A stretch of DNA of 64,000 nucleotides, taken from contig JAHHHN010000005.1 of NCBI GenBank assembly GCA_019359325.1, positions 248,001 to 312,000 of the forward strand, read 5' to 3'. How positions within the stretch are numbered: the first letter of the stretch is position 1; each line of letters starts with the position of its first letter. The position numbers and the translations under genes are program-made. This DNA is from Mojavia pulchra JT2-VF2 (lineage in GTDB: Bacteria; Cyanobacteriota; Cyanobacteriia; Cyanobacteriales; Nostocaceae). The notes beneath the pieces are model-generated. The model was not told where the DNA came from. It saw only the letters and a program-made list of their open reading frames with translations, and made no database searches. This document shows positions 8,333 to 17,403 of the stretch, piece after piece.

Positions 8333-8350
8333 TAGTATTCAAGAATACTA
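8333..8350. promoter_or_regulatory. Perfect palindrome upstream of the small secreted protein gene
   Basis: TAGTATTC-AA-GAATACTA, 8-bp arms with a 2-bp spacer, lies 13 bp before the ATG of the gene at 8364 and just before its AGGAA ribosome binding site. Shape and place suit a dimeric repressor operator; as RNA it could also fold over the translation start. Confidence 0.45.
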
Positions 8351-8363
8351 CTTCAGGAAACTA

Positions 8364-8732
8364 ATGAACAAAAAATTAATACTGAGTTTGCTTTCTAGCT
8401 CGGCAATTTTCACTTCTCTGATGTCTACTTTAGCGATGATTAGTCCTGCTCAAGCTGCTCAACGATTAATCCACACGCCAGATGGTCGTTCTTGTATCAC
8501 TCATCCACATGGGAGTACTAGTTTTGTTTGTATCCGGGGTTCACAGACAGATAAAGTATCTCGTACCCCTACATCAGAAACTATTTCAGTACAGCCCGCC
8601 GACAAAAACATTGCAATGCTAGACTTTACTGAAGAAGAAAGTGATGATGCAATTCAATTATTTGGCTGTGACTGCCCATATTGTCTAAATTCTCTCCGGC
8701 AGCTGCGCGGTACTGGAAACTTAGTGTACTAA
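8364..8732 (+). CDS. Small secreted cysteine-containing protein
   Basis: 122 residues with a strong signal peptide ending near SPAQA-A (residue 31-32). The mature protein carries a CITHPHG segment and a C-terminal CDCPYCLNSLRQLRG segment with three close cysteines, so it may be disulfide-bonded or bind metal in the periplasm or outside. It is divergent from the cbtB-like gene across a 320-bp region holding the riboswitch-like leader and a palindrome, and it ends at its own terminator. Family not recognised. Confidence 0.7.
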   Translation: MNKKLILSLLSSSAIFTSLMSTLAMISPAQAAQRLIHTPDGRSCITHPHGSTSFVCIRGSQTDKVSRTPTSETISVQPADKNIAMLDFTEEESDDAIQLFGCDCPYCLNSLRQLRGTGNLVY

Positions 8733-8782
8733 AATTTGTTACTGGTAAATCTATAGTTCAATTGTGCTTAATTTAGCATTAA

Positions 8783-8825
8783 GGGACATATTTAACTTCG
8801 ATTAAATATGCCCCTTTTACTTTTC
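8783..8825 (+). terminator. Rho-independent terminator
   Basis: GGGACATATTTAA pairs with TTAAATATGCCCC (13 bp, one mismatch) around CTTCGA, followed by TTTTACTTTT. It ends the small secreted protein gene and separates it from the convergent helicase gene. Confidence 0.88.
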
Positions 8826-8832
8826 ATTAAGT

Positions 8833-11505
8833 TTATTCAACTACCTCATTTACCGGGAATCTATCAATCAGCTGCATAGCGCGGTAGGCATTGCGCTGTA
8901 GTGATTCTGGCAAATTGGGAACGTGAGGTATTTGGGATAACAAATCCAACGTCCGGCGTAAAATTCTGACTACATCACCTTCATCCAAGCTGGTATTTTC
9001 ACATAATTCTGTCCACTCGATTCCCAACGCCCACTGTTCTACTAAAGCAATTAGTTCAAATTCCAACCATATAGGTAACGCCACATTATAGCGTCGTTGC
9101 ATTTGGAACATCTGGCGACGAATTCCTCGCAGTTTTGCCAAAGCCTCTGTTACTTGATTACTGAGGTCAAAACGCACTTTACTGTCTGGACGTGGGGTTT
9201 CTGTCACTAAAGCTGCTATTGAGGCTGCTAAATGGTGCGGATCTAAATTGTTCAATTCACCACTAGCAAGTACTAAACCCAGCCACAATTCGTTTTCACC
9301 CCTAATGGCCGCGGCAACTTGTCCTAATGCTGTTGGTACTAAGTTATCTAAACAGCCAAAGTGTTGCAAAATTTCAATTAGATTGAGAAACTCTTCCCAA
9401 TGACGTTGAGATTGTTGCTCTACTTGAGCTTGCAACACTTGAAGTTCAGCTTCTAGTTCAACGTAGCGTGCCCTACGTTTAAATATAGCTGAGGCATTGC
9501 CTGATTTATATATGGGGTGAGCTTCTAGTTGTTCTTGTACGGCAGTAACACGGCTGAGTTGTTCTGCCACTTCTGGCGGCAGATGTAGAGACTCTCCTGG
9601 ATCGGGAATTAGTTGGGCAATAGTTGCAGTTTCTTCACTGCCACGGCGTGCCTGTCCTGGTTTAATCGGCAGATCATCTGGTGGCAAAATCTCAGGAGGT
9701 ACATCAACTCGTGGTAGTTCAGCATACAAATCGACTATATCTTCGGTTGTTGCCACATACCAACGGTTATCTCGTCCCAAGCATACCAAGTAAGTTGTTT
9801 CACCAGAACCCGGCGATTTGCCTACTAACACTGCTGTGATTGGTGAAGGCACTGTAATGTGTTTACCTTTGAGGCTCACCAGTGTGCCGGAAACTGCAAA
9901 ATCCAACATCATCCCTATTTGGGCTTGTCGGTCTTCCTGCGCTTGCTCTTGGAGAGTTTTCAATAACTGGCGTTCTACTTTCAGGCGCTGCCGCAATTTC
10001 TCATAAACAGCCACTTCATTTTCATCAATGGCGGCGATTTGCTCTTGCAGTTGAGCTAATTGTGCTTGTAGCTCATTGATTTCATCATAATTGGGTCTTA
10101 AATGTAATGTCGCCATGTACTGCCCAAAACTGCGTTCTATTAGTTCCCGTGTTTCCTCCAATGTGTGAGTTTGGAGTAAGTTGAGAACCATGCCGTAGCT
10201 GGGCGTAAATTGGCTAACTAAGGGGTCTGGTTTGGATGTTGCTAAGTACGCCGCTTCCTTCGATCCTTCAAAGGGGGTTTGTACTGTTACCACATGACCT
10301 TGTAGATCCATCCCTCGGCGACCGGCTCGTCCTGCCATTTGCAGAAATTCGGAAGCATTCAACAGGCGGTGTCCGGTATCAGTACGCTTGGAAAGAGTGG
10401 AGATGACGGTTGTGCGGGCGGGCATATTAATTCCCGCAGCTAATGTCTCGGTAGCAAATACGACTTTAATCAGTCCCTGTTGAAATAATTCTTCTACTAG
10501 GACTTTCCAAGCAGGTAAAATTCCGGCATGGTGGGCAGCAATGCCTCGGTAGAGGGGGGCGATTTGTCCAGAACGTCCTGCTTCTGGATTGCGAGTTAAA
10601 AAGTCATCAATTTGGCGTCGCAATATCTGGGATTCGTCATTATTTACCAGCCATAAATCACCTACCTCCGCGACCGCTTTATCACATCCTCGGCGGCTGA
10701 AGATAAAGTAAATCGCCGGTAGCATATCTCGTTGCTGTAGCTGGCTCAAGGTATAAATGATGCCGGGGGCTTCTGGTCTACCGCCTTTGCTCTTGTCTGC
10801 TTGTCTCCTTTTGCCCCTATTTGCCAAGCGGGGGTTAATTTTGGTTTTGTTGTCATTTAACAGGGGAAACAGTCCTTTGGGATTACAAAAGTGAAATTCC
10901 AAAGGTACAGGACGAAAATCGGAGTAAATCAGGTCTGTTGGGCCGTGAACACGATTTAGCCAATCGGTGAGTTGATCGCTATTGGCAACAGTTGCTGAAA
11001 GCGCTACTAGTTGTACTTCACGGGGGCAATAGATGATTGATTCTTCCCAAACAGTTCCCCTTTGGCGATCGTTCATATAGTGGCACTCATCTAGTACCAC
11101 TGCTTCGACATTGACTAAAGAGGTGCCAACTTGCCCTATGGGTGTGCCATAGAGCATATTGCGGAAGATTTCTGTGGTCATGACCAGAATCGGTGCATCT
11201 CTGTTAATAGAGGCATCTCCAGTTAACAGTCCGACGAGATCAAACCCAAATTTCTCTCGGAAGTCACGTAATTTTTGATTCGACAGCGCCTTTAAAGGAG
11301 TGGTGTAAAACACTCGTTTCCCTCGCGCCAGGGCGCGATAAATAGCGTATTCTCCCACTAAAGTTTTGCCGGAACCGGTGGGCGCACATACGACTACAGA
11401 GCGTCCAGCATTTAGGGACGCGATCGCATCTTTCTGGAATTGATCCAGATCAAAGGGAAATGTTGACTCCAGGTCAAGTTCTGGGGACGGTGCAGGATAA
11501 TTCAC
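8833..11505 (-). CDS. Ski2/Mtr4-type DExH RNA helicase
   Basis: An 890-residue superfamily 2 helicase. Motif I is APTGSGKT (41-48), motif II is DECH (139-142) and motif III is SAT (170-172). Motif VI is the QMAGRAGRRG stretch near residue 390, specific to the Ski2-like group. The C-terminal part (about 730-870) matches the helical DSHCT-type domain that follows the helicase core in Ski2/Mtr4 proteins. Cyanobacteria and plastids (ISE2) carry such proteins for RNA processing or decay. It is likely monocistronic; upstream lies a heptamer repeat tract and then proC. No missing catalytic residue was seen. Confidence 0.93.
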   Translation of the reverse strand: MNYPAPSPELDLESTFPFDLDQFQKDAIASLNAGRSVVVCAPTGSGKTLVGEYAIYRALARGKRVFYTTPLKALSNQKLRDFREKFGFDLVGLLTGDASINRDAPILVMTTEIFRNMLYGTPIGQVGTSLVNVEAVVLDECHYMNDRQRGTVWEESIIYCPREVQLVALSATVANSDQLTDWLNRVHGPTDLIYSDFRPVPLEFHFCNPKGLFPLLNDNKTKINPRLANRGKRRQADKSKGGRPEAPGIIYTLSQLQQRDMLPAIYFIFSRRGCDKAVAEVGDLWLVNNDESQILRRQIDDFLTRNPEAGRSGQIAPLYRGIAAHHAGILPAWKVLVEELFQQGLIKVVFATETLAAGINMPARTTVISTLSKRTDTGHRLLNASEFLQMAGRAGRRGMDLQGHVVTVQTPFEGSKEAAYLATSKPDPLVSQFTPSYGMVLNLLQTHTLEETRELIERSFGQYMATLHLRPNYDEINELQAQLAQLQEQIAAIDENEVAVYEKLRQRLKVERQLLKTLQEQAQEDRQAQIGMMLDFAVSGTLVSLKGKHITVPSPITAVLVGKSPGSGETTYLVCLGRDNRWYVATTEDIVDLYAELPRVDVPPEILPPDDLPIKPGQARRGSEETATIAQLIPDPGESLHLPPEVAEQLSRVTAVQEQLEAHPIYKSGNASAIFKRRARYVELEAELQVLQAQVEQQSQRHWEEFLNLIEILQHFGCLDNLVPTALGQVAAAIRGENELWLGLVLASGELNNLDPHHLAASIAALVTETPRPDSKVRFDLSNQVTEALAKLRGIRRQMFQMQRRYNVALPIWLEFELIALVEQWALGIEWTELCENTSLDEGDVVRILRRTLDLLSQIPHVPNLPESLQRNAYRAMQLIDRFPVNEVVE

Positions 11506-11570
11506 TCAATCACATTTGCAACCAGACTGTTTACTATATTAACGGCTATTTTGTCAACTTCGTTAAGAGA

Positions 11571-11665
11571 TTAGGGATTGGGCATTGGGCATTGGGGATT
11601 GAGGAAATTGCCCAGTCCCTTGTGCCCTTGTCCCCAGTCCCCCAATCCCCCGTCCCCCCCAACTC
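11571..11665. repeat. STRR heptamer tract
   Basis: Imperfect 7-bp units such as TTGGGCA and CCCCAGT in both orientations, so that the two halves can pair. Typical short tandemly repeated DNA of heterocystous cyanobacteria, between the helicase and proC genes. Confidence 0.8.
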
Positions 11666-12478
11666 CTATTTTCCCAGTTCTTGCGATCGCTGTGTGGCTG
11701 CTTTGACTGCTTCGATTAAAGCTGAACGAAATGCTCCCCGTTCTAGCTGGGCGATACCAGCTATTGTGGTTCCTCCAGGGCTGGTAACGCGGTCTTTAAG
11801 TTCTGCTGGATGCATTTTGGTTTCACGCAATAGCTGTGCTGTCCCTAGTACAGTTTGTAAGGCTAACTGGTTGGCAACTGCTCTCGGTAACCCTGCTGCT
11901 ACTCCCCCATCGGCGAGTGCTTCTACCAACAGTGCTACGTAAGCTGGCCCACTACCAGATAGTCCTGTTACTGCATCCATGAGGGTTTCTGAAACTTCTA
12001 CGACTTCCCCCACTGCCGAAAAAACTTGCTGTGCTATTTGCTGGTGCTTGGCATTCGTGTATGCCCCTAAGCAAATTGCCGTCATTCCTGCCCCTACAGT
12101 GGCTGGGGTATTGGGCATGGCTCTAATGATTGGGAATTGCGGGAATGCAGCTTCTAGCTGACTTAAAGTTACACCCGCCAAAATAGAAACTATTAGGGGC
12201 AAGTGATCTGTAATGATCATATCTCCCAATTCTTGGGCGATCGCACTGAACACCTGCGGTTTCACAGCCAACAATACAACTTCCCTACTTTGCTCGAAAA
12301 TTAGACGATTATCTGTCGTCACAGCCACGTTGTACTGTTGCTGTAAAAAATTTTGGCGCGAGGGTTGTGGTTCGCTGACTATGACTTCTGATGGTTGATA
12401 TATTCCACCTACAATAAGGCGGGATAACAGCGCTTCTCCCATTACCCCACCACCAATTAAGCCAAATTTTATAGTCAT
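11666..12478 (-). CDS. proC: Pyrroline-5-carboxylate reductase (last step of proline synthesis)
   Basis: The N-terminus MTIKFGLIGGGVMGEAL is the Rossmann NAD(P)H-binding motif. The conserved C-terminal signature, around DAVTGLSGSGPAYVALLVEA and ending in DRVTSPGGTTIAG, is diagnostic of ProC. The enzyme reduces 1-pyrroline-5-carboxylate to proline in the cytoplasm. The ATG at 12478 fits the family start; an in-frame ATG five codons earlier lies in a tandem-repeat segment and is less likely. It follows sepF on the same strand, and the pipX-pipY-sepF-proC order is one I remember from other cyanobacteria. Confidence 0.95.
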   Translation of the reverse strand: MTIKFGLIGGGVMGEALLSRLIVGGIYQPSEVIVSEPQPSRQNFLQQQYNVAVTTDNRLIFEQSREVVLLAVKPQVFSAIAQELGDMIITDHLPLIVSILAGVTLSQLEAAFPQFPIIRAMPNTPATVGAGMTAICLGAYTNAKHQQIAQQVFSAVGEVVEVSETLMDAVTGLSGSGPAYVALLVEALADGGVAAGLPRAVANQLALQTVLGTAQLLRETKMHPAELKDRVTSPGGTTIAGIAQLERGAFRSALIEAVKAATQRSQELGK

Positions 12479-12579
12479 TGCGTCATTAGTCATTAGTCAC
12501 TTTTCGTCAGTCGTTTGTCATTTGTCATTAGCATTTAAGACAAAGGGCAAAAGACAAAGAACCAATAACTAATCTAACT

Positions 12580-13173
12580 TCATTGTACCATTCGGTTAAC
12601 TTCGTTACCCCAAGCTGGAGTTGGAGCTGAGGGGCGTGAGGGACGTGCTGGCGGTTGCGGTACTTCATGGAGAACTCCGCCTTGGGTGCTAACTTGTACA
12701 CAGCTTGGCGTAAACAAGAAGATGCTTTCCCCGATGCGCTCTTGATGTCCATCCAATGCGTAAGTACCACCTGCAACAAAATCTACTGCCCGTTGAGCTT
12801 GATCTGGATCCATAATCGTCAAATTTAATACCACAGATTTACGCTCACGCAAGGCTTGAATTGCCTGGGGCATTTCTTCAAAAGTGCGTGGTTCGAGTAC
12901 TAAAACTTCAGAAATTCCGTTAATTGCTCCTGGCATACCTATAACATTCCCCATCGCCTTTGAACCTATTGCTACGTCATTTCCCATTGTAGGCATGGGT
13001 TCCCGCCAACGTCGATTCTGAGTTGCGGGTTCTGGTGGTGGTGCTGGTTGGGGGTTCTCTTCTTGATAAAGATTTTGGTAGCTCTCTGCTTCTGGTTCTT
13101 CTTCGTAGTATTCGTATTCCACTTGCTCATTTAAACCTACAAAGTCCCTGAGTTTAGAAAAAATATTGTTCAT
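12580..13173 (-). CDS. sepF: SepF (Cdv2) cell division protein
   Basis: 197 residues: an N-terminal amphipathic membrane-targeting helix ([14 protein letters not shown]), an acidic and proline-rich linker to about residue 65, and a compact SepF domain at about 85-165 ([18 protein letters not shown], then [20 protein letters not shown]). A variable Pro-rich tail follows. SepF anchors FtsZ filaments to the membrane at the division site. It stands between pipY and proC on the same strand with 80-400 bp gaps, so cotranscription is possible but not proven. Confidence 0.93.
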   Translation of the reverse strand: MNNIFSKLRDFVGLNEQVEYEYYEEEPEAESYQNLYQEENPQPAPPPEPATQNRRWREPMPTMGNDVAIGSKAMGNVIGMPGAINGISEVLVLEPRTFEEMPQAIQALRERKSVVLNLTIMDPDQAQRAVDFVAGGTYALDGHQERIGESIFLFTPSCVQVSTQGGVLHEVPQPPARPSRPSAPTPAWGNEVNRMVQ

Positions 13174-13534
13174 TGTGTACGCTCCTGGTGCAAATTATCT
13201 TTATTTTTATCTGACTATAAATTAATTTAGCCAGCGTCAATCATTACAATGGGCAGCTTTCAGCAATTCTAATACTAGCTGTAGTTTCTACTACAGGTTT
13301 GAGTGAGAAACAGATGCTTTGGTAAACCCTAGACATTACCTAGACGCAATGATGAGTCAAGATTATATACTAATGTTTCACCGAAAGGAAGTTCCCATCA
13401 CCCCATTTTCCTTAGGAGTCTGCTTTTGTCAAGTCTTTATATTATGTTTTTCATATAACTACGTACTCGGTGAAAATACTGAATACGATCCCGAAGGATT
13501 CTGAGACTTATCCCAAAAGCTATTGAACAATATA
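13174..13534. other. Intergenic region upstream of sepF
   Basis: No gene supported; a 61-codon plus-strand frame at 13319-13504 lacks coding character and a ribosome binding site. A small perfect inverted repeat CTGTAGT-TTCT-ACTACAG sits at 13279-13296, about 110 bp before the sepF start, and may be regulatory. The rest presumably carries the sepF promoter. Confidence 0.4.
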
Positions 13535-14203
13535 CTAAGAGCGCTCACCAAACAATATAGTCCCTAACCTTACCATGGTTGTACCAGCTTGTACTGCTAG
13601 CTGGTAGTCGCCTGACATACCCATTGAAAGGTGCTGTATGTCAATGTGCGACCAGTTTTGATCCCCGATGGTTTTTGCTAGTTCACGAGTAGTGTTAAAT
13701 ACTTTTAAGGTTGCCGCCTCATCTATTCCTAAAGGCGGAATTGTCATCAAACCTTGAATTTGTAAATTTTTGTATTGATTAAGTACAGGTAAGTCAGCTA
13801 ATAGCTCTGGTACACTCCAACCTGACTTGTTAAGATCGGGCAGAATTTTTACTTGTAGGCAAATTTGAGGACTCACTCCTAGCTGATGCGCCAATTGATT
13901 TAAGCGCTGTGCTAACTGCAAATTATCTACAGAGTGAATCCATTGAAATTGTTCTAAGGCTTTTTTGGCTTTATTGCTTTGCAAATGCCCAATAAAGTGC
14001 CAGGTAATATCCGATAAGTCTTGCAACTCGGCTTGTTTCCTGGCGGCTTCTTGGACACGGCTTTCGCCAAAATCACGTATTCCTGCGGCATAGGCTATGC
14101 GGATCACCTCCGCAGGAACTGTTTTGCTGACTGCAATTAACCGGACTGAAGACGGGAGTAAGGAGCGAATGTGGACAATACGTTCGCTAATCGAACTGTT
14201 CAT
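13535..14203 (-). CDS. pipY: PipY, YggS-family pyridoxal-phosphate homeostasis protein
   Basis: 222 residues of the single-domain alanine-racemase-like fold. The PLP-binding lysine lies in LIAVSKTVPAE near residue 27, and the FGESRVQEA and WHFIGHLQSNK segments are family signatures. These proteins bind PLP without known catalysis and balance vitamin B6 and amino/keto acid pools. The start codon overlaps the pipX stop by 4 bp (ATGA-type junction), indicating translational coupling, as in the pipXY operon described in Synechococcus. Confidence 0.95.
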   Translation of the reverse strand: MNSSISERIVHIRSLLPSSVRLIAVSKTVPAEVIRIAYAAGIRDFGESRVQEAARKQAELQDLSDITWHFIGHLQSNKAKKALEQFQWIHSVDNLQLAQRLNQLAHQLGVSPQICLQVKILPDLNKSGWSVPELLADLPVLNQYKNLQIQGLMTIPPLGIDEAATLKVFNTTRELAKTIGDQNWSHIDIQHLSMGMSGDYQLAVQAGTTMVRLGTILFGERS

Positions 14204-14478
14204 TGGAATGTGCGTTGGAAAACACTCTGAAGCTGATCGTACTCCTGTGATTGTCCTGTGCGACGCAGGGTGCGTAAACGATTTTCCAACATCATCCTAG
14301 CCTCAGTACGTCCTATAGGTTGAAATTTTATACCTTTGACGTCATTTGTTACTAAAAAAAATAAGCGCTGGGCATAAAGTGTAGTGAACAGATCCTGGCT
14401 CTCATCAACCATACAGATTCTGTAGAGTAAGCCCCAAGTTGGATGATTTATGTAAGTTTCTGCGTATTCTGGATTCAT
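14200..14478 (-). CDS. pipX: PipX, PII-interacting coactivator of NtcA
   Basis: A 92-residue protein with the Tudor-like N-terminal domain (TYINHPTWGLLYRIC, then TTLYAQRLFFLV) and two C-terminal helices, the standard PipX layout. PipX swaps between the signal protein PII and the global nitrogen regulator NtcA according to 2-oxoglutarate and ATP/ADP. It is the first gene of a minus-strand set with pipY, and its upstream region contains a MITE-like repeat. Length and motifs are normal. Confidence 0.95.
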   Translation of the reverse strand: MNPEYAETYINHPTWGLLYRICMVDESQDLFTTLYAQRLFFLVTNDVKGIKFQPIGRTEARMMLENRLRTLRRTGQSQEYDQLQSVFQRTFQ

Positions 14479-14660
14479 TTAATCGTCAAGGTAGGCGTAT
14501 ATATAAATCTTTTCGCGGTTTTAGTACAAACATTCAGACGATAATACATCCCTTTGGCCAGAATATTTGTGCAAATTTATGCGAACCCAGCAAAAATTGC
14601 TGGCTAATGGCAGTTTTGAAGACCTTGATCTAGTTTTTAATTGGCAGATGAAGCGACCAT

Positions 14661-14797
14661 AGGTCTTACGCAAAAATCTTATTGGTTGAGATAGGGTCTA
14701 GGGGTATGGGGTGTAAGGTTTTTGAACACCTATACGCCTACACCCTCATACTCTAACCGCCCCAAATTTAGATTTTTCGTTTTCATGCGTAAGTCCT
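14661..14797. mobile_element. MITE-like element with AGGACTTACGCA terminal inverted repeats
   Basis: The left end AGGTCTTACGCA and right end TGCGTAAGTCCT are inverted copies matching at 11 of 12 positions. Further pairing occurs inside (AAAATCT with AGATTTT, and GGTGTAAGG with CCTACACC), so the 137-bp unit can fold into a long hairpin. No coding capacity. A shorter element with the same ends lies at 21005-21095. It fills much of the 399-bp gap upstream of pipX. Confidence 0.7.
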
Positions 14798-14877
14798 GTA
14801 GCAGTAACGAGGGTAAGTAGTGGTTGCCATTGCAGGATGAATTATGAATTATGAAAAAAACAAAATTTCTGGATTCA

Positions 14878-16446
14878 TCATTCACGATTCAGCATATTGA
14901 GCGCTAACAGTTGTGCCTGAGCTTTGTGCAGAGATTCATACCATTCTCTCTCAGGATCGCTGTCTGCGACAATACCTGCGCCAACTTGTCCCCAAACGGT
15001 TCTCAGTTGTGAGCGCTGAGTTTTGAGTGCTGAGTCAGAAAGTTTCTTTCTACCTCCCCTGCTCCCTGCTCCCTGCACCCCTGCCCCTCTCCTCCGTTGC
15101 ACTTCTTGGAGGGGGGCTAGTAGCAGGGTACGAATTAAGATATTCAAGTCTAAGTTACCCCGCTGATCTAAATAGCCACAGGAACCATAGAACAAGCTAC
15201 GCCGCACTGGTTCTAGTTCTTCAATAATTTCCATGCAGCGAACTTTGGGACACCCTGTAATTGTGCCGCCAGGGAAGAGGGCACGAATCAAATCAATAGC
15301 ACTGCGATCGCATCTTAAGCGACCTTTAACGTTGCTGACAAGATGCATAACATGACTATAGCGCTCAATTGTCAGCAATTCATCAACACAGACTGTCCCC
15401 CAATCACAAACTCTCCCTAAATCATTGCGTTCTAAATCTACCAGCATGATGTGTTCAGCACGTTCTTTGCTGTTGCTGAGTAGTTCTTGTGCTAACTGAT
15501 TATCTTGTTCTGGGGTGACTCCGCGCGATCGCGTTCCGGCAATTGGTCTTGTTTGAGCTTGTCTGTTTTGCAGCAGTACTAACCGTTCTGGTGAACAGCT
15601 CATCACTTCCCCCCAAGGCGTTTGCCAATAACTGGCGAAAGGAGAAGGATTGATTCGTTGTAAAGCTAGATAAATTGACCAACCTGAAGCTGCTGTAGTT
15701 GCTTCAAATCGCAAGGAAAGATTTGCCTGAAAAATGTCTCCCGCCTGAATGTATTTTTTCGCTCGGTTGACTGCTGCTTCATAATCTACCTGCGAAGTAT
15801 AAAAATTAGGAGTAATGGCGAAACTAGGAGAAGTTAAAATTTCTGTTTTCTTGTCTTCTTGATTACTCTCTAACTTCTGCTGTAACTCATCTAGCCCATT
15901 GACATCGCTGGCGGCTAACCAAAGAATTTGTTCGGCGTGATCCAAAATTGCAAAACTATCTGGTTCGTACCAAAAAGCTCCAGGAAACGGTAAGCGATCG
16001 CATTTATTTTGTGGTAGTTGCTCAATTTCCCAAGCGATGTCATAGCCTAACCATCCCAACCACCCTCCGGTAAAGGGAAGGTGAGGAGGTGGAGATGACG
16101 CAGAGAAGGAGAGACGCGAGGACGCGGGGAATGTGATTATTTCTCTGCGTCCCCGCGTCTCCATTTCCCTCTGTCCTGTTTTACTTCTATGCAACAACTC
16201 TTCCAAAAAGGGTAGAACTTGCCCTAGTGGTGGTGTCCACATCTGGGGGACACCATCAATGATCCGTGGCGCACCTGCACAAATAGAGTACCGATGGAGT
16301 TGAGGATAGTCTTTCGGTGTTGGATAAGAGCTTTCTAACAGAGTAGCGATTCCTGGCGTAGCAGTCGGGCGAAATAACCTAGCGAAAACTTCAGAACCAG
16401 TACGATGTTCTAGAGGAAGCGATCGCCAATACCAACTTTGGGTCAT
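14878..16446 (-). CDS. Chorismate-utilising synthase component I (TrpE/PabB family) with two repeat-derived insertions
   Basis: A 522-residue enzyme of the anthranilate/aminodeoxychorismate synthase family. Conserved parts include FQANLSLRF, SPERLV, PIAGTRSRG, PGGTITGCPKVRCMEIIEEL and GAGIVADSDPEREW. It would convert chorismate with ammonia from a glutamine amidotransferase partner not in this window. The Ala in PIAGT favours TrpE, whereas the PGGTITG and YGSCGYL regions look PabB-like, so the product is left open. Two segments interrupt family-conserved sequence in frame: residues about 87-123 and 448-483. Both are low complexity and are encoded by heptamer-type repeats. Confidence 0.85.
   Translation of the reverse strand: MTQSWYWRSLPLEHRTGSEVFARLFRPTATPGIATLLESSYPTPKDYPQLHRYSICAGAPRIIDGVPQMWTPPLGQVLPFLEELLHRSKTGQREMETRGRREIITFPASSRLSFSASSPPPHLPFTGGWLGWLGYDIAWEIEQLPQNKCDRLPFPGAFWYEPDSFAILDHAEQILWLAASDVNGLDELQQKLESNQEDKKTEILTSPSFAITPNFYTSQVDYEAAVNRAKKYIQAGDIFQANLSLRFEATTAASGWSIYLALQRINPSPFASYWQTPWGEVMSCSPERLVLLQNRQAQTRPIAGTRSRGVTPEQDNQLAQELLSNSKERAEHIMLVDLERNDLGRVCDWGTVCVDELLTIERYSHVMHLVSNVKGRLRCDRSAIDLIRALFPGGTITGCPKVRCMEIIEELEPVRRSLFYGSCGYLDQRGNLDLNILIRTLLLAPLQEVQRRRGAGVQGAGSRGGRKKLSDSALKTQRSQLRTVWGQVGAGIVADSDPEREWYESLHKAQAQLLALNMLNRE
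14998..15105. repeat. STRR-type insertion inside the TrpE/PabB-family coding sequence (3' site)
   Basis: Heptamer-like CTCCCTG and CTGCCCC units and GTGCTGAGT-type phrases encode a run such as RRRGAGVQGAGSRGGRKK, directly before the catalytic VWGQVGAGIVADSD motif. The same phrases occur in intergenic STRR tracts elsewhere in the window, for example 17404-17579 and 45780-45824. The reading frame is preserved. Confidence 0.7.
16078..16188. repeat. Palindromic repeat insertion inside the TrpE/PabB-family coding sequence (5' site)
   Basis: GACGCGG/GACGCAG heptamers appear in both orientations around a short centre (for example GACGCGGGGAA and CCCCGCGTCTCC), so the segment can fold back on itself. 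It encodes a low-complexity run (METRGRREIITFPASS, then SFSASSPPPHLP) just before the conserved GGWLGWLGYD motif. Frame is preserved. Confidence 0.7.
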
Positions 16447-16476
16447 AATTCATCTCAAATCTCAATGCCAAAATCT

Positions 16477-17403
16477 TTACACCGCATTCCCTAAAACCAC
16501 CCGCACGCCCCAAAATAAAATTAAAGTTGCCAGAGCTAGCCAGTCTCGTGCTTTTAGCTTTAAGTCATGCCACAGTACTCGATGTTCATTTGGACTAGTA
16601 AAACCGCGCACCATCATGGCGCTAGCCATTTGTTCTGCCCTGAGTAACAGATTTTCTAACAGTCTCTCTGCTACAGTCATCCAAACCTTGACTGCTCCTT
16701 TTAATCCTAGCTTTTTCCAATTAATTGCCCTTGTCATCACTGAGCGCACTAAATTTTGCACTTCTTCTAAAACTAGGGGAATAAACCGCAAAGAAAGAGT
16801 TAAAGTCAGAGTAATTTCAGTTACGGGCAGTTTCAGCCGTCGCAGAGGTTGCATTAAGCTTTCTATACCAGCTGTGATTTCTTCTGGTGCAGTGGTCAGC
16901 AAAAACAGGTTGGTGGTGTAAATTACGGTGAATAAAATTGTACTCAAGCGTACTGCCAAATCCAAAGAACGCCGAGTTACTTTAACTGGCCCTTTGTGAA
17001 ATAGCACGTAGCTATATTCTTTATTATCAACAGCTAGTTTTTGGTCAACATTAGCGGTAGTTGCGGTTGATTGTGGAGTTAGAATTTGTTCGTTAGCTGG
17101 TAAGCGTGGTTGATATTTTATACCTAGTCCATCAGGGCTAATAGCACCTATTACTAGAACAAAAAACGACAGTATCAATAACCAGCCCATTTGCTGTTGC
17201 CATACTCTACGGGGAATTTTAGCAATTAAAGTAATAATAATTAATAATGCTACCAACAGTATGCGCCATTGATTTGGTGCAAAGGTGTAGCTGGTGAGAA
17301 AGCTCATCAACCAAGCAAACTTGACTCTAGGATCAATTTTATGCAGCCAAGTTTGGGGTTGTTCTAAGTAAAGTCCTAATGGTAGCGATCGCAATAAATC
17401 CAT
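16477..17403 (-). CDS. CbiQ/EcfT-family transmembrane protein of an ECF-type transporter
   Basis: A 308-residue membrane protein starting MDLLRSLPLGLYL, with several hydrophobic helices. The cytoplasmic coupling helices contain SLRFIPLVLEEVQNLVRS and a second coupling motif MASAMMVRGF (the ARG-type motif, here VRG). EcfT couples two ABC ATPases to a substrate-binding S component that imports vitamins or metals. No ATPase or S component gene is adjacent, so the substrate is unknown; cyanobacteria often carry such isolated ecfT genes. A repeat-rich gap of 176 bp separates it from der. Confidence 0.87.
   Translation of the reverse strand: MDLLRSLPLGLYLEQPQTWLHKIDPRVKFAWLMSFLTSYTFAPNQWRILLVALLIIITLIAKIPRRVWQQQMGWLLILSFFVLVIGAISPDGLGIKYQPRLPANEQILTPQSTATTANVDQKLAVDNKEYSYVLFHKGPVKVTRRSLDLAVRLSTILFTVIYTTNLFLLTTAPEEITAGIESLMQPLRRLKLPVTEITLTLTLSLRFIPLVLEEVQNLVRSVMTRAINWKKLGLKGAVKVWMTVAERLLENLLLRAEQMASAMMVRGFTSPNEHRVLWHDLKLKARDWLALATLILFWGVRVVLGNAV

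Noticed and set aside
13319-13504. 61-codon plus-strand frame in the sepF-pipY gap
   Set aside because: No ribosome binding site, no domain, random-looking composition.
14878-16446. Firm naming as trpE or pabB
   Set aside because: PIAGT favours TrpE, other regions look PabB-like, and no glutamine amidotransferase gene is adjacent.
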